Assembly: GCF_042678185.1 (NCBI RefSeq)
Contig: NZ_JBHUDQ010000029.1
Origin: Ramlibacter ginsenosidimutans
GTDB taxonomy: Bacteria; Pseudomonadota; Gammaproteobacteria; Burkholderiales; Burkholderiaceae_C
Length of the DNA stretch: 64,000 nt
Direction: 5' to 3' (one strand)
The notes beneath the pieces were generated by a model. That model was not told the DNA's origin and searched no databases. It worked only from the letters and a program-made list of their open reading frames with translations. Every line of letters starts with the position of its first letter. Position 1 is the stretch's first letter. Below, in pieces: positions 42,109 to 50,935 of this stretch. Both the position numbers and the translations under genes were made by a program.

Positions 42109-43869
42109 TCAGGCCAGAGGACCCGGCGCCTTGAGGTAGCGCGTGCGGATCGCTTCGGCCGCCCAGTAGGTCAGCGCGCCGACCGTGCCCGTCGGGTTGT
42201 AGCCGGGGTTCTGCGGGAAGGCGCTGGCCCCGAACACGAACAGATTGGGCACGTCCCAGCTCTGGAGGTAGCGGTTGACGGCGCTGGTGGCCGGGTCCGT
42301 GCCCATGATCGCGCCGCCGGTGTTGTGCGTCGTCTGGTAGGGCACGACGTCCCAGCTGCCCTTGCGCTTGTTCACCTTGATCTCGCGCGGCTTCATCGCC
42401 CGCGCGATCTCCGCCGCCTTGTCGGTGAGGTAGTCGGACATGCGGTGCTCGTTGTCCGTGAAGTCGAAGGTCATGCGCATCAGCGGCCGGCCGTAGACAT
42501 CGCGGTAGGTCGGATCGAGGTCCAGGTAGTTGGTGCGGTGGCTCATCACCGCGCCGTGCGTGGCCACGCTGGTGGACTTCAGGTAGTTCTGCGCCACCGC
42601 CTTCTTCCAGGCAGACCCCCAGTGCGGCGTGCCGTCGGGCACCGGGTGCGTCTCGATCGGTCGCGCACCGGTCTGCACGATGCCGATGAAGCCGCCGCCG
42701 ATGAAGCCCAGGCCCGAGTGGTCGAAGTTGTCGCCGTTGAATTCGTCGACCAGCATCCCGTGCGCGCCCGCGCCGATGAAGGGATTGAGGATCTTGTCGT
42801 CGTAGAAGACGTTCACCGACGACGTGATCTGGTAGGCGTAGTTCTTGCCGATCACGCCCTGGCCGCTCACCGGGTCATACGGCTTGCCGATGCCGGAGAC
42901 GAGCAGCAGGCGCACGTTGTGCAGGATGTAGGCCGTGAGCAGGATCAGGTCGGCCGGCTGCTCGTACTCCTTGCCGGACGCGTCGACATAGCTGACGCTG
43001 ACTGCGCGCTTGCCGGTGGAGTCGAGATTGATCTTGATCACCTCCGACTCCGTGCGCAGCGTGAAGTTGGGCTTGCGCATCAGCACCGGCAGGATGGTCG
43101 TCTGGGCACTCGCCTTCGAGTAGTTGCCGCAGGCGAACTTCTCGCAGAAGCCGCAGTAGGTGCACGGCCCCAGCTGCACGCCCAGCGGGTTCGTGTACGC
43201 GCGCGACATGTTGGCCGAAGGCTGCGGGAACGGGTGGTAGCCCAGCGAGCGGGCGGCCTCGGCGAACAGCGTCGGCGGCAGCGTCATGGCCATCGGCGGG
43301 TTGGGGTACTCGCGCTTGCGCGGGCCCTCGAACGGGTTGCCGCCCTCCTGGATGGCGCCGTTCAGGTTGCCCGCCTTGCCCGAGATGCCGCACAGGTATT
43401 CGAAGCGGTCGTAGTGCGGTTCGAGCTCGTCGTACGTGACGCCCCAGTCCTGGATCGTCATGTCGGCCGGCAGGGCGGAGGCGCCGTAGCGCTGCAGGTT
43501 GTGGCTGCGCGCGACGAAGTCCGACGGCAGGAAGCGCCAGGTCTGCCCGTTCCAGTGCACGCCGGCACCGCCGACGTTGGTGCCGGGGAGGAACGATCCC
43601 AGGCGCCGCATCGGCAGCGCCGTCTGCCCCGGGTTGTTGCGGATCGTGAGCGTCTCGTGCGCGAGCTTCTCGAACAGCGCGTGGCGAAAGTAGTAGCGCA
43701 GCTCGTCCTGCGCGAAGGTGGGCGCGAAGTCGGTCGGCGTGTCGCGCCAGGCGCCGCGTTCGAGCGCCAGCACGTTCAGGCCGGCGTCGGTGAGCTCCTG
43801 GGCCATGATGGCGCCGGTCCAGCCGAAGCCGATCACGACTGCATCGACGGGAGGAAGACGTTGGGCCAT
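42109..43869 (-). CDS. GMC-type FAD dehydrogenase, large catalytic subunit
   Basis: A 586-residue GMC oxidoreductase. FAD fold VDAVVIGFGWTGAIMAQEL, substrate-domain catalytic His in THNTGGAIMG (about 520) and Asn in YNPTGTVGAL (about 565). A cysteine cluster GPCTYCGFCEKFACGN (C-x2-C-x2-C-x4-C, about 240) is the [3Fe-4S] site found in bacterial FAD-glucose/fructose dehydrogenases. It should pass electrons to the triheme cytochrome. No signal peptide is present; family members are co-exported with the Tat subunit. Substrate unknown. Confidence 0.92.
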   Translation of the reverse strand: MAQRLPPVDAVVIGFGWTGAIMAQELTDAGLNVLALERGAWRDTPTDFAPTFAQDELRYYFRHALFEKLAHETLTIRNNPGQTALPMRRLGSFLPGTNVGGAGVHWNGQTWRFLPSDFVARSHNLQRYGASALPADMTIQDWGVTYDELEPHYDRFEYLCGISGKAGNLNGAIQEGGNPFEGPRKREYPNPPMAMTLPPTLFAEAARSLGYHPFPQPSANMSRAYTNPLGVQLGPCTYCGFCEKFACGNYSKASAQTTILPVLMRKPNFTLRTESEVIKINLDSTGKRAVSVSYVDASGKEYEQPADLILLTAYILHNVRLLLVSGIGKPYDPVSGQGVIGKNYAYQITSSVNVFYDDKILNPFIGAGAHGMLVDEFNGDNFDHSGLGFIGGGFIGIVQTGARPIETHPVPDGTPHWGSAWKKAVAQNYLKSTSVATHGAVMSHRTNYLDLDPTYRDVYGRPLMRMTFDFTDNEHRMSDYLTDKAAEIARAMKPREIKVNKRKGSWDVVPYQTTHNTGGAIMGTDPATSAVNRYLQSWDVPNLFVFGASAFPQNPGYNPTGTVGALTYWAAEAIRTRYLKAPGPLA

Positions 43870-43873
43870 TGCG

Positions 43874-44638
43874 TTACCCCTTCGACCATTCCGGCCGGCC
43901 CGAAATGGCCACGGGCGGCAGGGGATAGCGCTGGTTGTGCTTCGTCACGAAGGGACTGTGGTCGTAGCGCGCGCCCGGGAAGCCGATCAGCTTCCAGCCG
44001 ACCATGTCCTTGTTGCCGCCGTAGATGGGATCGGCCCAGAAGCCTTCCAGCGTGTTCTGCATCAGCATCTGGAAGAAGCTCTTCGCGTCGGCGGTGGCCA
44101 GTTGCGCCTTGCCTTCCTCCAGCTGCTTCAGCCAGCGGTCCTGGTCGTCCGCGCCGAGCTTGGCGAAGGTGCCGGCGCGCCCCTCCTTGTTGACGGCGTC
44201 GTCGATCTCGCGGATGGCGATGCGGTACAGCGACGCGGGCGTGAGGCGGGTCTGGTAGCCCTGCGTGGGTTCGCCTTCGCCCCAGGGCCCTTGCATGTAC
44301 CAGTCCTGTCCGCGCCCATAGTCACCGGCGAGCTGCCGGTCGATGAAGGTGGGCACGCCCGCTTCGAGCGCGCCGGCGCCGAGGTCGTCCTTGGGAATCA
44401 GGCGGGCGACCGCGGCCTCGACGAAGACGCCCTCTGCGGCCGCGAAGAAGAGGTAGCCGCTCTGCGCTGGCCCGTGGGTGGCGGCCGGCGGTGCCGCAGC
44501 CTCGCTTTCCTGCCAGGGCATGTCGCCCTGGATCACGCGCGCGGCAGCGGCTCCGGTGACCGGCACGATCACGCCGGCGGTCAGCAGGCGGCGGCGCGTC
44601 AGCGCCGGCCCGCGGGATTCAGGGTCGGTGGGTTTCAT
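43874..44638 (-). CDS. Gluconate 2-dehydrogenase subunit 3 family protein (Tat-exported small subunit)
   Basis: A 254-residue protein that starts MKPTDPESRGP and carries the twin-arginine motif TRRRLLTAG followed by a hydrophobic stretch. The mature part has the subunit 3 features AAAVEGVFVEAAVARLIPKD-like region, FQMLMQNTLEGFWADPIYGGN and MVGWKLIGFPG. It is a chaperone and hitch-hiker for export of the GMC subunit. It is the first gene of the complex, 4 bases before the GMC gene, and is divergent from the MarR gene. Confidence 0.9.
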   Translation of the reverse strand: MKPTDPESRGPALTRRRLLTAGVIVPVTGAAAARVIQGDMPWQESEAAAPPAATHGPAQSGYLFFAAAEGVFVEAAVARLIPKDDLGAGALEAGVPTFIDRQLAGDYGRGQDWYMQGPWGEGEPTQGYQTRLTPASLYRIAIREIDDAVNKEGRAGTFAKLGADDQDRWLKQLEEGKAQLATADAKSFFQMLMQNTLEGFWADPIYGGNKDMVGWKLIGFPGARYDHSPFVTKHNQRYPLPPVAISGRPEWSKG

Positions 44639-44943
44639 GGGGACTCCCTTCGAATGCACGGGTGCGCGACCCGGCTCGTCGGCCGTCCGCCGTGCCGGTC
44701 GCACGTGCGCAGGCCCTGCAGCCGCGTTGTCTGGCTGGACAAGACCAGTCACCGACTTGCAGCCGCTCGCTCGGAAACGGATCGCGCGGCACAGCTAGCT
44801 CTCGCTTGTATTTGGCGGCAATGTATCACCGCACTCCTCGGCCATGGGGTGCTCGCGCGCGTGTTTGTGCTCGGCGGCGCGAAGTCGTGCGTGGGCATCG
44901 CCTGCACAGCCCGCAGGACGCCTGGTCCGTGCGATCATGCGGC
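44639..44943. other. Intergenic region between the FAD dehydrogenase operon and the second MarR gene
   Basis: About 300 bases between divergent genes. The one clear element is the palindrome at 44806-44827. The MarR reading frame can be extended back through this region, but no homologous sequence appears before the AKKSVPRPAAR-type N-terminus, so it is treated as non-coding. Confidence 0.5.
44806..44827. promoter_or_regulatory. Candidate MarR operator between divergent operons
   Basis: TTGTATTTGGCGGCAATGTATC has near-symmetric halves (ATTTG ... CAATG and outer TTGTA/ATGTA similarity). It lies between the MarR gene and the FAD dehydrogenase operon it might control. Membership in the ATTTG/CAAAT group is approximate. 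Confidence 0.4.
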
Positions 44944-45555
44944 GTGGCAAACAGCGAGCGCCCGAGAACTTCCGCGAAGAAGTCCGTGCCCAGGCCTGCG
45001 GCCCGCTCGCGCGCGGACTCCGCGGCGCGGACGCAGGCGCGTGCGACGGCCCGGCCTGCGGCCGTGCGCGCGCCGCGCAAGACCGCGGCACGTCCCGATC
45101 CCGCCGGCCAGGTGCTGCGGCGCTTCCGTGCGGTCTTCAATGCCGTGCGCAACCATTTCCGCAGCGTCGAGCAGGTCGCCGGTATCTCCGGCGCCCAGGT
45201 CTGGGCCCTGAGCGAGATCGCCGCGCACCCCGGCATCGGCGTCGGTGCGCTGGCCCGCTCCATGGACATTCACCAGTCCACCGCGAGCAACCTGGTGCGC
45301 GCGCTGCTCGAGTCGCGGCTGGTCGCTTCGGAACGCGGCGCGGAGGACCAGCGCGCCGTGCACCTGCGTGCGACGGCGCGCGGGCTGAAGGTGCTCGGCA
45401 AGGCGCCGACCCCTTTTGTCGGCCTGCTCCCCGACGTGCTGCGCCGGCTGGACGAGGCGACGCTGAAGCGGCTGGACCGCGACCTGGAGCGGCTGATCCG
45501 TGAACTGCGCACCGATCCGCGCGGCGCGCAGACCCTGATCGGTGCCGACGACTGA
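44944..45555 (+). CDS. MarR family transcriptional regulator, copy 2
   Basis: A 203-residue protein with a proposed GTG start. About 50 basic, Ala/Arg/Pro-rich residues precede the core VLRRFRAVFNAVRNHFRSV. The recognition-helix region is DIHQSTASNLVRALL, identical over HQSTASNL to the regulator at 9824, and the wing follows (GAEDQRAVHL). The C-terminus is LRRLDEATLKRLDRDLERLIREL. The start is uncertain because the N-terminus is low complexity. By position it is the likely regulator of the divergent FAD dehydrogenase operon. Confidence 0.88.
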   Translation: MANSERPRTSAKKSVPRPAARSRADSAARTQARATARPAAVRAPRKTAARPDPAGQVLRRFRAVFNAVRNHFRSVEQVAGISGAQVWALSEIAAHPGIGVGALARSMDIHQSTASNLVRALLESRLVASERGAEDQRAVHLRATARGLKVLGKAPTPFVGLLPDVLRRLDEATLKRLDRDLERLIRELRTDPRGAQTLIGADD

Positions 45556-45579
45556 AGCCGTCGATGCGCCAGGCCGCCT

Positions 45580-46773
45580 TCAATCCTCGAGGAAATTCCC
45601 CGCGTCGAAGAACACTGGCGGCGCCTGCGGATCGAAGCTCACGCCGGCCGGGTCCTCGCCCCGCTGCACGGCCTCGACCTGCTGCTGCAGGTAGCGCCGC
45701 ACCATGACCACGCCGCGATCGGTGGTGGCGAGGTGCTCTTCGGAATGCCCGGCGATCGGGCCCTGGCTCACCATCGCCTCGTAGTCGCCGGGCGAGCGCT
45801 GGTGCTCCTCTTCGCTCAGCTCCTCCCACAGCTTGCCGTTCTGGCGCGAGCGCATCTTCGCCAGCTCGCCCGGCTCGGACACGCGGCCCACCACGTAGAT
45901 GCGGAAGTGCGTGTCGTCGATCGGCAGGATCCAGCCGATCGACTCCACGCGCCCGTACTTGCCCACGCGCGGGCTCGGGATGACGCGCAGCGTCGGCACG
46001 CCGGCCTGGCTGATGCGGCGGAAGGTCTTGCCGTCGGGAAACTTGCGGATCGAGGTCGTGCGCACGCCCAGTTCCACCGTGTCCCAGCGGACCTCGGGCA
46101 TCACGGCCATCTGCTCGACGAATTGCGTGCCGCTGAACGTGGAGTGCAGGACGACGACATGGAAGGGATCGACGAGGTTCTCGTAGTGCTGCAGCCAGTT
46201 GCAGTCGATGACCTGCGGGCCGCCGCCGCCGATGCTGCGGTCGTTGGCCTCCAGCATCTCGCCGGGGTCCAGGTTTTCCAGGCACTCGTAGCGGGGCAGC
46301 ACCGGCTTGCGGTCCGGTGGGCCCAGGTATGCGAAGACCAGTCCGTACTGTTCCTGCACCGGGTACCAGGGCTGGCGCACCTTGTCGCGGGCGCGGCCGC
46401 CCTGCGGCTCGCACGGCTGCTCCACGCAGTGGCCCTGCACGTCGAACATCCAGCCGTGGTAGCAGCAGCGGATGCCGCGCTCCTCCACGCGACCGTAGAA
46501 CAGCGACGTGCCGCGGTGCGCGCAGTGCGGATAGACCAGGCCCGGGCGGCCGCTCTTGTCCCGGAACAGGATCAGGTCCTCGCCCAGCACGCGCACCTTG
46601 CGCGGCGTGTCGGTGGCGTCGCCGGCGAGCGCGATCGGGTGCCAGTAGCGGCGCAGCAGTTCGCCCATCGGCGTGCCGGGGCCGACTTCGGTCAGCTCCT
46701 TGCGGTACGTGGGCGCCGGCTTGCCGTACGCGGTGCCGGTGTCCGGCGCGACGGGAAGGTGTCGCGCGTTCAT
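45580..46773 (-). CDS. Rieske-type aromatic ring oxygenase, alpha-subunit-like
   Basis: A 397-residue protein. The Rieske [2Fe-2S] site is CAHRGTSL (CxH) and CCYHGWMFD (CxxH), near residues 83-107. The mononuclear iron region follows in ENLVDPFHVVVLHSTF (Asp, His, His). This is the phenoxybenzoate/vanillate-type group of single-component alpha-subunit oxygenases. A ferredoxin reductase is not encoded nearby. Its ATG overlaps the stop of the Bug gene (ATGA), so oxygenase and binding protein are coupled. Confidence 0.9.
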   Translation of the reverse strand: MNARHLPVAPDTGTAYGKPAPTYRKELTEVGPGTPMGELLRRYWHPIALAGDATDTPRKVRVLGEDLILFRDKSGRPGLVYPHCAHRGTSLFYGRVEERGIRCCYHGWMFDVQGHCVEQPCEPQGGRARDKVRQPWYPVQEQYGLVFAYLGPPDRKPVLPRYECLENLDPGEMLEANDRSIGGGGPQVIDCNWLQHYENLVDPFHVVVLHSTFSGTQFVEQMAVMPEVRWDTVELGVRTTSIRKFPDGKTFRRISQAGVPTLRVIPSPRVGKYGRVESIGWILPIDDTHFRIYVVGRVSEPGELAKMRSRQNGKLWEELSEEEHQRSPGDYEAMVSQGPIAGHSEEHLATTDRGVVMVRRYLQQQVEAVQRGEDPAGVSFDPQAPPVFFDAGNFLED

Positions 46774-47768
46774 TCGGCCGTCACTCCCGCAGCCTTGATC
46801 AGTTCGGCGGTGCGCGGATAGTCGACCCGGAAGCGCTCGACGAACTGCGCGGGCGTGTTGCCCAGCGGCTCGAAGCCATAGCCGACCAGGCGGGCCGCGA
46901 CATCCGGCATCGCGGTGATGTCGCGCAGTGCCGAAACCCACGTGTCCACCACGTTCTGCGGCGTCTTCGCCGGGGCGAACCAGCCGATCCAGCTGTCGAT
47001 GTCGAAGCCCTGGAAGCCCTGCTCGGTGAAGGTCGGCACGTTGGGCAGGATCGTGAGCCGGCGCGTCCCGGCGACGGCCAGCGCCTTCATCTTGCCGCCC
47101 TGGATCTGCGCGCGCGCGGTCGCTGGGTTGGCCCAGGCGAAGTCGAGGGCGCCCCCGAACATGTCGCTGTGCGCCTGCGCCTCGCCCTTGTAGGGCGCGT
47201 GGATCAGGTTGGCGCCGGTCTCGCGCTTGAGCAGTTCGCCGAACAGGTGCGCCGCCGACCCGGTGCCCCAGGTGCCGTAGGTCAGTCCCTTCGGCTGCTT
47301 CTTCGCGAAGGCGATGAACTCCTGAAGGTTGTTGTAGGGCGCATCGGCGCGCGCGACGAGCATGGGGCCGCCGGTGCCGATCATGGACAGTGGCGTGAAG
47401 TCCTTGACCGGGTCGTACGGCAGCTTAGCTTGCAGGATCGCGTTGTTGATGTGCGTGAGCGGCAGCGTGACCATCACCGTGTAGCCGTCCGGTGCGGCCT
47501 TCGCGACCGCGTCGGCGGCGATGATGCCGCTCGCGCCGGGCTTGGGCTCGACCACCATGGGCTGCGCCCAGCGCTGTTGCAGCTTGTCGCCGTAGATCCG
47601 TGCGATGGTGTCGATGGGACCGCCGCCGGTGCCGAAGGGAATGATGCGCACCGGCCGCGACGGAAACCCGTCGGCGCGCGCGGGCAGGGTGCTGGCCAGG
47701 GCCAGGCCGCCGAGGGCGACGAGGGCCGAGCGGCGGCCGACGGCGCCGGGTTCATGGAAAGAGCGCAT
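46770..47768 (-). CDS. Bug/TctC family substrate-binding protein, coupled to the Rieske oxygenase
   Basis: A 332-residue protein with a signal peptide (GGLALASTLPARA, cleavage near residue 33). Signatures: VRIIPFGTGGGPIDTIARIYGDKL, KPGASGIIAADAVAKAAPDGYTV, NVPTFTEQGFQGFDI. It should bind an aromatic or other carboxylate. It is the first gene of a two-gene operon with the Rieske oxygenase. The upstream 437 bases to pilE hold only a palindrome at 47913. Confidence 0.92.
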   Translation of the reverse strand: MRSFHEPGAVGRRSALVALGGLALASTLPARADGFPSRPVRIIPFGTGGGPIDTIARIYGDKLQQRWAQPMVVEPKPGASGIIAADAVAKAAPDGYTVMVTLPLTHINNAILQAKLPYDPVKDFTPLSMIGTGGPMLVARADAPYNNLQEFIAFAKKQPKGLTYGTWGTGSAAHLFGELLKRETGANLIHAPYKGEAQAHSDMFGGALDFAWANPATARAQIQGGKMKALAVAGTRRLTILPNVPTFTEQGFQGFDIDSWIGWFAPAKTPQNVVDTWVSALRDITAMPDVAARLVGYGFEPLGNTPAQFVERFRVDYPRTAELIKAAGVTAE

Positions 47769-48205
47769 GCGGGTCTCCGGGTGCTGCGCGAATTATGCGG
47801 CGCTGCCGCTGGGGGCCTCGCCGGCACGCTCAGGGCCGCCGATGGGCTGCAATCCGGGCGGTCCGGCTCCATCGCCGCGCGTCGAAACGATGCCACGGGC
47901 TTCGCATCGGGTGCATTTGGAAATGCGAAGTTACGGGATGTATCGGAGTTGGGACGATCGCTCCAGGCACTGGAGCGATGACGCCGCGTCGCCAATGGGG
48001 AAACGGGAGGTGAAGCGCACTCGCACGTTATCGTTTCGTGTTAACGGCGCAGGCGAATGTGTTAAGCCGTATCCCTAGGTGTCAGCGATCTGCAAGCCAG
48101 TCGCGCCACTGACCCACAAGCTTCGACCGACCATCTGAGCAGCAGGAGAACGAGCGCCGGGCTCCGCTACAGTCCGGTCCGTCGCAACCCACTGCTACAA
48201 AAAAA
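47769..48205. other. Intergenic region upstream of the Bug-Rieske and pilus operons
   Basis: A 437-base stretch between divergent operons. It contains the perfect palindrome at 47913-47926 and otherwise no gene, repeat or clear promoter. An eight-base A-run directly precedes the pilE start (48199-48206), where a Shine-Dalgarno would be expected, and no good one is visible. Confidence 0.6.
47913..47926. promoter_or_regulatory. Perfect palindrome GCATTT-GG-AAATGC
   Basis: Perfect 6-base arms around GG, in the shared upstream region of the Bug-Rieske operon. It shares the ATTTGG core with the site at 18320 but reads AAATGC on the right. Confidence 0.4.
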
Positions 48206-48592
48206 ATGAGGATCCGGGGACGAGGTTTCACGCTGATCGAATTGATGGTCGCCTGCGCGGTGGTCGCCATCCTGGCGTCCGTCGCGTATCCATCCTACCT
48301 GTCGCACGTGCGCAAGTCGGCGCGCGCCTCGGCGAAGGCGCAGATGATGGACATCGCCAACCGCGAGCAGCAGTTCCTGCTCGCCAACCGCAACTTCGTT
48401 TCCGCCACGCAGCTCCAGGCCAGCGGCTACGCGCTGCCGCCGGATGTCAGTGCGAAGTACACGTATTCGATCGCGGTCGCCAGCGCACCGCCTTCCTTCA
48501 CGGTGACCTTCACCCCCATCGGCAGCCAGGTCAAGGACGGTCCGCTGGTGCTCTCGAGCGACGGCACCAAGAGCCCCGCGGACAAGTGGTAG
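48206..48592 (+). CDS. pilE: Type IV pilin-like protein PilE (minor pilin)
   Basis: A 128-residue pilin. A short leader ends at Gly7, and the mature N-terminus FTLIELMVACAVVAILASVAYPSYL has the methylated Phe and Glu5 (Glu12 here) needed for assembly. The tail holds no disulfide pair. PilE-type minor pilins prime pilus assembly with PilV-PilY1. It is the first gene of six. It has the same orientation and near-zero spacing to pilV (8 bases). Confidence 0.92.
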   Translation: MRIRGRGFTLIELMVACAVVAILASVAYPSYLSHVRKSARASAKAQMMDIANREQQFLLANRNFVSATQLQASGYALPPDVSAKYTYSIAVASAPPSFTVTFTPIGSQVKDGPLVLSSDGTKSPADKW

Positions 48593-48600
48593 GAGAGCGC

Positions 48601-49167
48601 ATGTCGAACACCGCACGCCAACGTGGCGCCACCCTGATCGAAGTCCTGATCACGCTCGTGATCGTCGCCTTCGGCCTGCTGGGCATGGCCGGACTCCAGG
48701 TGCGCATGCAGTCCACGGAGATGGAGTCCTACCAGCGCAGCCAGGCGCTGCTGCTGCTCAACGAGATGGCCACGCACATCGCGACGAACCGCGCGAACGC
48801 CGCTGCCTACGTGACCGGCACCAGCTCGCCGCTGGGCACCGGCTTCGATTGCAGCGGCATGGCGAGCACCTCGATCGCGCAGGCGGACCTGAAGGCGTGG
48901 TGCAACGCTTTGCAGGGCTCCTCGGAGACCACCGGCACGGGCGCGAGCGCGCTGCGCCAGGGCGCAATGATCGACGCGCGCGGCTGTGTCCAGCTCTCCG
49001 CCGACGGCGACTACCTCGTGACCGTCACGTGGCAGGGGCTCGCGCCCATCGTCGCGCCGCCGACCTCCCTGGCCTGCGGGGCCAGCCAGTACGACGGGGG
49101 CAGTTGCACCAACGACCTGTGCCGGCGCGCGGCCACCACCGTCGTCCGCATCGCGAACCTGATATGA
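48601..49167 (+). CDS. pilV: Type IV pilus minor pilin PilV
   Basis: A 188-residue pseudopilin. The leader is processed at RQRG, giving ATLIEVLITLVIVAFGLLGMAGLQ with conserved Glu. The C-terminal domain has a cluster of Cys (CGASQYDGGSCTNDLC). PilV is part of the priming complex with PilW, PilX and PilE. Its TGA stop overlaps the pilW ATG. Confidence 0.9.
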   Translation: MSNTARQRGATLIEVLITLVIVAFGLLGMAGLQVRMQSTEMESYQRSQALLLLNEMATHIATNRANAAAYVTGTSSPLGTGFDCSGMASTSIAQADLKAWCNALQGSSETTGTGASALRQGAMIDARGCVQLSADGDYLVTVTWQGLAPIVAPPTSLACGASQYDGGSCTNDLCRRAATTVVRIANLI

Positions 49168-50399
49168 ACCGCACCCTCGCCGGCTTCCGCACGCGGACCC
49201 TGCAACGCGGCCTGACCCTCGTCGAACTGATGGTGGGGGTGGCGCTGTCGCTGCTCGTGATCCTGGCGATGCTCACCTTGCTGATGAACGTGAACCGCAA
49301 CAGCACGGAGCTCGCGCGGACCAACTCGGTCATCGACAACGGCCGGATGGCGCAGCAGCTGATCGAGGCGGACCTCACGCACGCGGGCTTCTGGGGCGGC
49401 TACGTGCCGACCTTCGACGACCTGAGCGTGTCCGGAGCGGTCGGCGCCGTGAACGACGCCATGACCGTCGCCTTTCCCACCGCCTTGCCCGATCCCTGCG
49501 CGGCCGTCGCCACCTGGAACACCGACTACCGCGCCCAGCTGATCGGCCTGCCGCTGCAGGTGTACCAGGTGTCCTCGTCCGGCGCTTCGCCGGTGTGCTC
49601 TTCGATCATCACGGCCGCCGAGGCGCAACCGGACAGCGACGTGCTGATCGTGCGGCACGCGGCGCCCTGCGTGGCGAACGCTTCCGCGAGCGAGACGGAC
49701 TGCCTGAACACCGCGGGCAACATGTTCTTCCAGCTTTCGCGCTGCCCGACGGACGCCGCCCGCTTCGCGCTCAGCGCCACGCCGGCCGATCTGGTGCTGA
49801 AGAACGGCACCTGCTCGGCGACCGCCCCCTTGTACCGGTTCCTGTCCACGATCTATTGGGTGCGCAACTACTTCATGACGCCGGGCGACAACGTGCCGAC
49901 GCTCGTGCGCACCCGCTTCCAGCTGCAGGGCGGCGTGCTGGCGCACCAGCAGACCGAGGCGCTCGTCGACGGCATCCAGGCCTTGCGCATCCAGCTGGGG
50001 GTGGACAACGTCAGCAAGCCCACGGTGGCTGGCGGGACCGGTGCGACCCTCACCACGGCGAAGTTCCAGCAGGACGTGGGCTGGGCCAGCACCACCGACA
50101 CCTACACGCCGACCAAGCGCGGTGACGGCAACGTCGATGCGTACCTCGCCTGTGCCGCCGCGGGTTCGCCCTGCAGCGATCCGGTGCAGGGGCCGTTCAA
50201 CCTGGCGAACACCGTCGCGGTGACGGTGGGGGTGCTGGCGCGCGCATCGAGCGCCACCCCGGGGTACGTCGACGTCAAGAACTATTCGATCGCGGGCAGC
50301 AGCATCGGCCCGTTCAACGACGCGTACAAGCGGCACGTGTACGCGGAAACCGTGAGACTGAACAACGTCTCCATGCGCCGCGAGGTACCCCCGCCATGA
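49164..50399 (+). CDS. pilW: Type IV pilus minor pilin PilW
   Basis: A 411-residue pseudopilin. The leader ends in LQRG and the mature helix reads LTLVELMVGVALSLLVILAML with Glu5. The long C-terminal domain has DLTHAGFWGGYV and several cysteines, typical of PilW. It is larger than other minor pilins, as usual. Starts within the pilV stop and ends within the pilX start. Confidence 0.92.
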   Translation: MNRTLAGFRTRTLQRGLTLVELMVGVALSLLVILAMLTLLMNVNRNSTELARTNSVIDNGRMAQQLIEADLTHAGFWGGYVPTFDDLSVSGAVGAVNDAMTVAFPTALPDPCAAVATWNTDYRAQLIGLPLQVYQVSSSGASPVCSSIITAAEAQPDSDVLIVRHAAPCVANASASETDCLNTAGNMFFQLSRCPTDAARFALSATPADLVLKNGTCSATAPLYRFLSTIYWVRNYFMTPGDNVPTLVRTRFQLQGGVLAHQQTEALVDGIQALRIQLGVDNVSKPTVAGGTGATLTTAKFQQDVGWASTTDTYTPTKRGDGNVDAYLACAAAGSPCSDPVQGPFNLANTVAVTVGVLARASSATPGYVDVKNYSIAGSSIGPFNDAYKRHVYAETVRLNNVSMRREVPPP

Positions 50400-50920
50400 A
50401 CCGGCATTCCCTCCAATCCCTGCAGCGGGGCGCCGTGATGGTGGTCGCCTTGATCCTGCTGATGATCATTTCCGTGATCGTGATCGGCGGTTACCTGCTC
50501 AGCTCCTCGGACCTGCGCTCGGTCGGCAACGTGCAGTTCCGGGAAGAGGCGCTCGCCTCCGCGAACCGCGCCCTCGAACAGGTCGTGAGCGGCTCGTTCC
50601 TCACGGCGCTGAACACCACCGTCAATTCGACCGTCGACATCAACAAGGACGGCGTGCCCGACTACTCCGTCACCATCAGCATTCCGCAGTGCCCCGTGCG
50701 CGCGGCGCGCGTCGCGCTGGACGCCCCCAGCGGCTACGAGACCAGCGACGGCGGCACCAGCGCCGGCAGCTACATCGTGGACTGGGAACTCATCGCGACC
50801 GTGTCGGACGTCAGCACGGGCGCTGCGGTCGTCATCCACCACGGTGTGCGGCTGCCCATGCAGCAGTCCGACTACCAGACTTATGTCGTGCCCTGCGGGC
50901 TGACCGTGTTCTCTTCCTGA
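50396..50920 (+). CDS. pilX: Type IV pilus minor pilin PilX
   Basis: A 174-residue pseudopilin with leader cleavage at LQRG and the hydrophobic helix AVMVVALILLMIISVIVIGGYLL. The Glu5 of canonical pilins is absent, as is common in PilX. The remainder is a small beta domain with a cysteine pair. It overlaps the pilW stop by 4 bases. Confidence 0.9.
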   Translation: MNRHSLQSLQRGAVMVVALILLMIISVIVIGGYLLSSSDLRSVGNVQFREEALASANRALEQVVSGSFLTALNTTVNSTVDINKDGVPDYSVTISIPQCPVRAARVALDAPSGYETSDGGTSAGSYIVDWELIATVSDVSTGAAVVIHHGVRLPMQQSDYQTYVVPCGLTVFSS

Positions 50921-50935
50921 TTGCCTGGAGCAACG

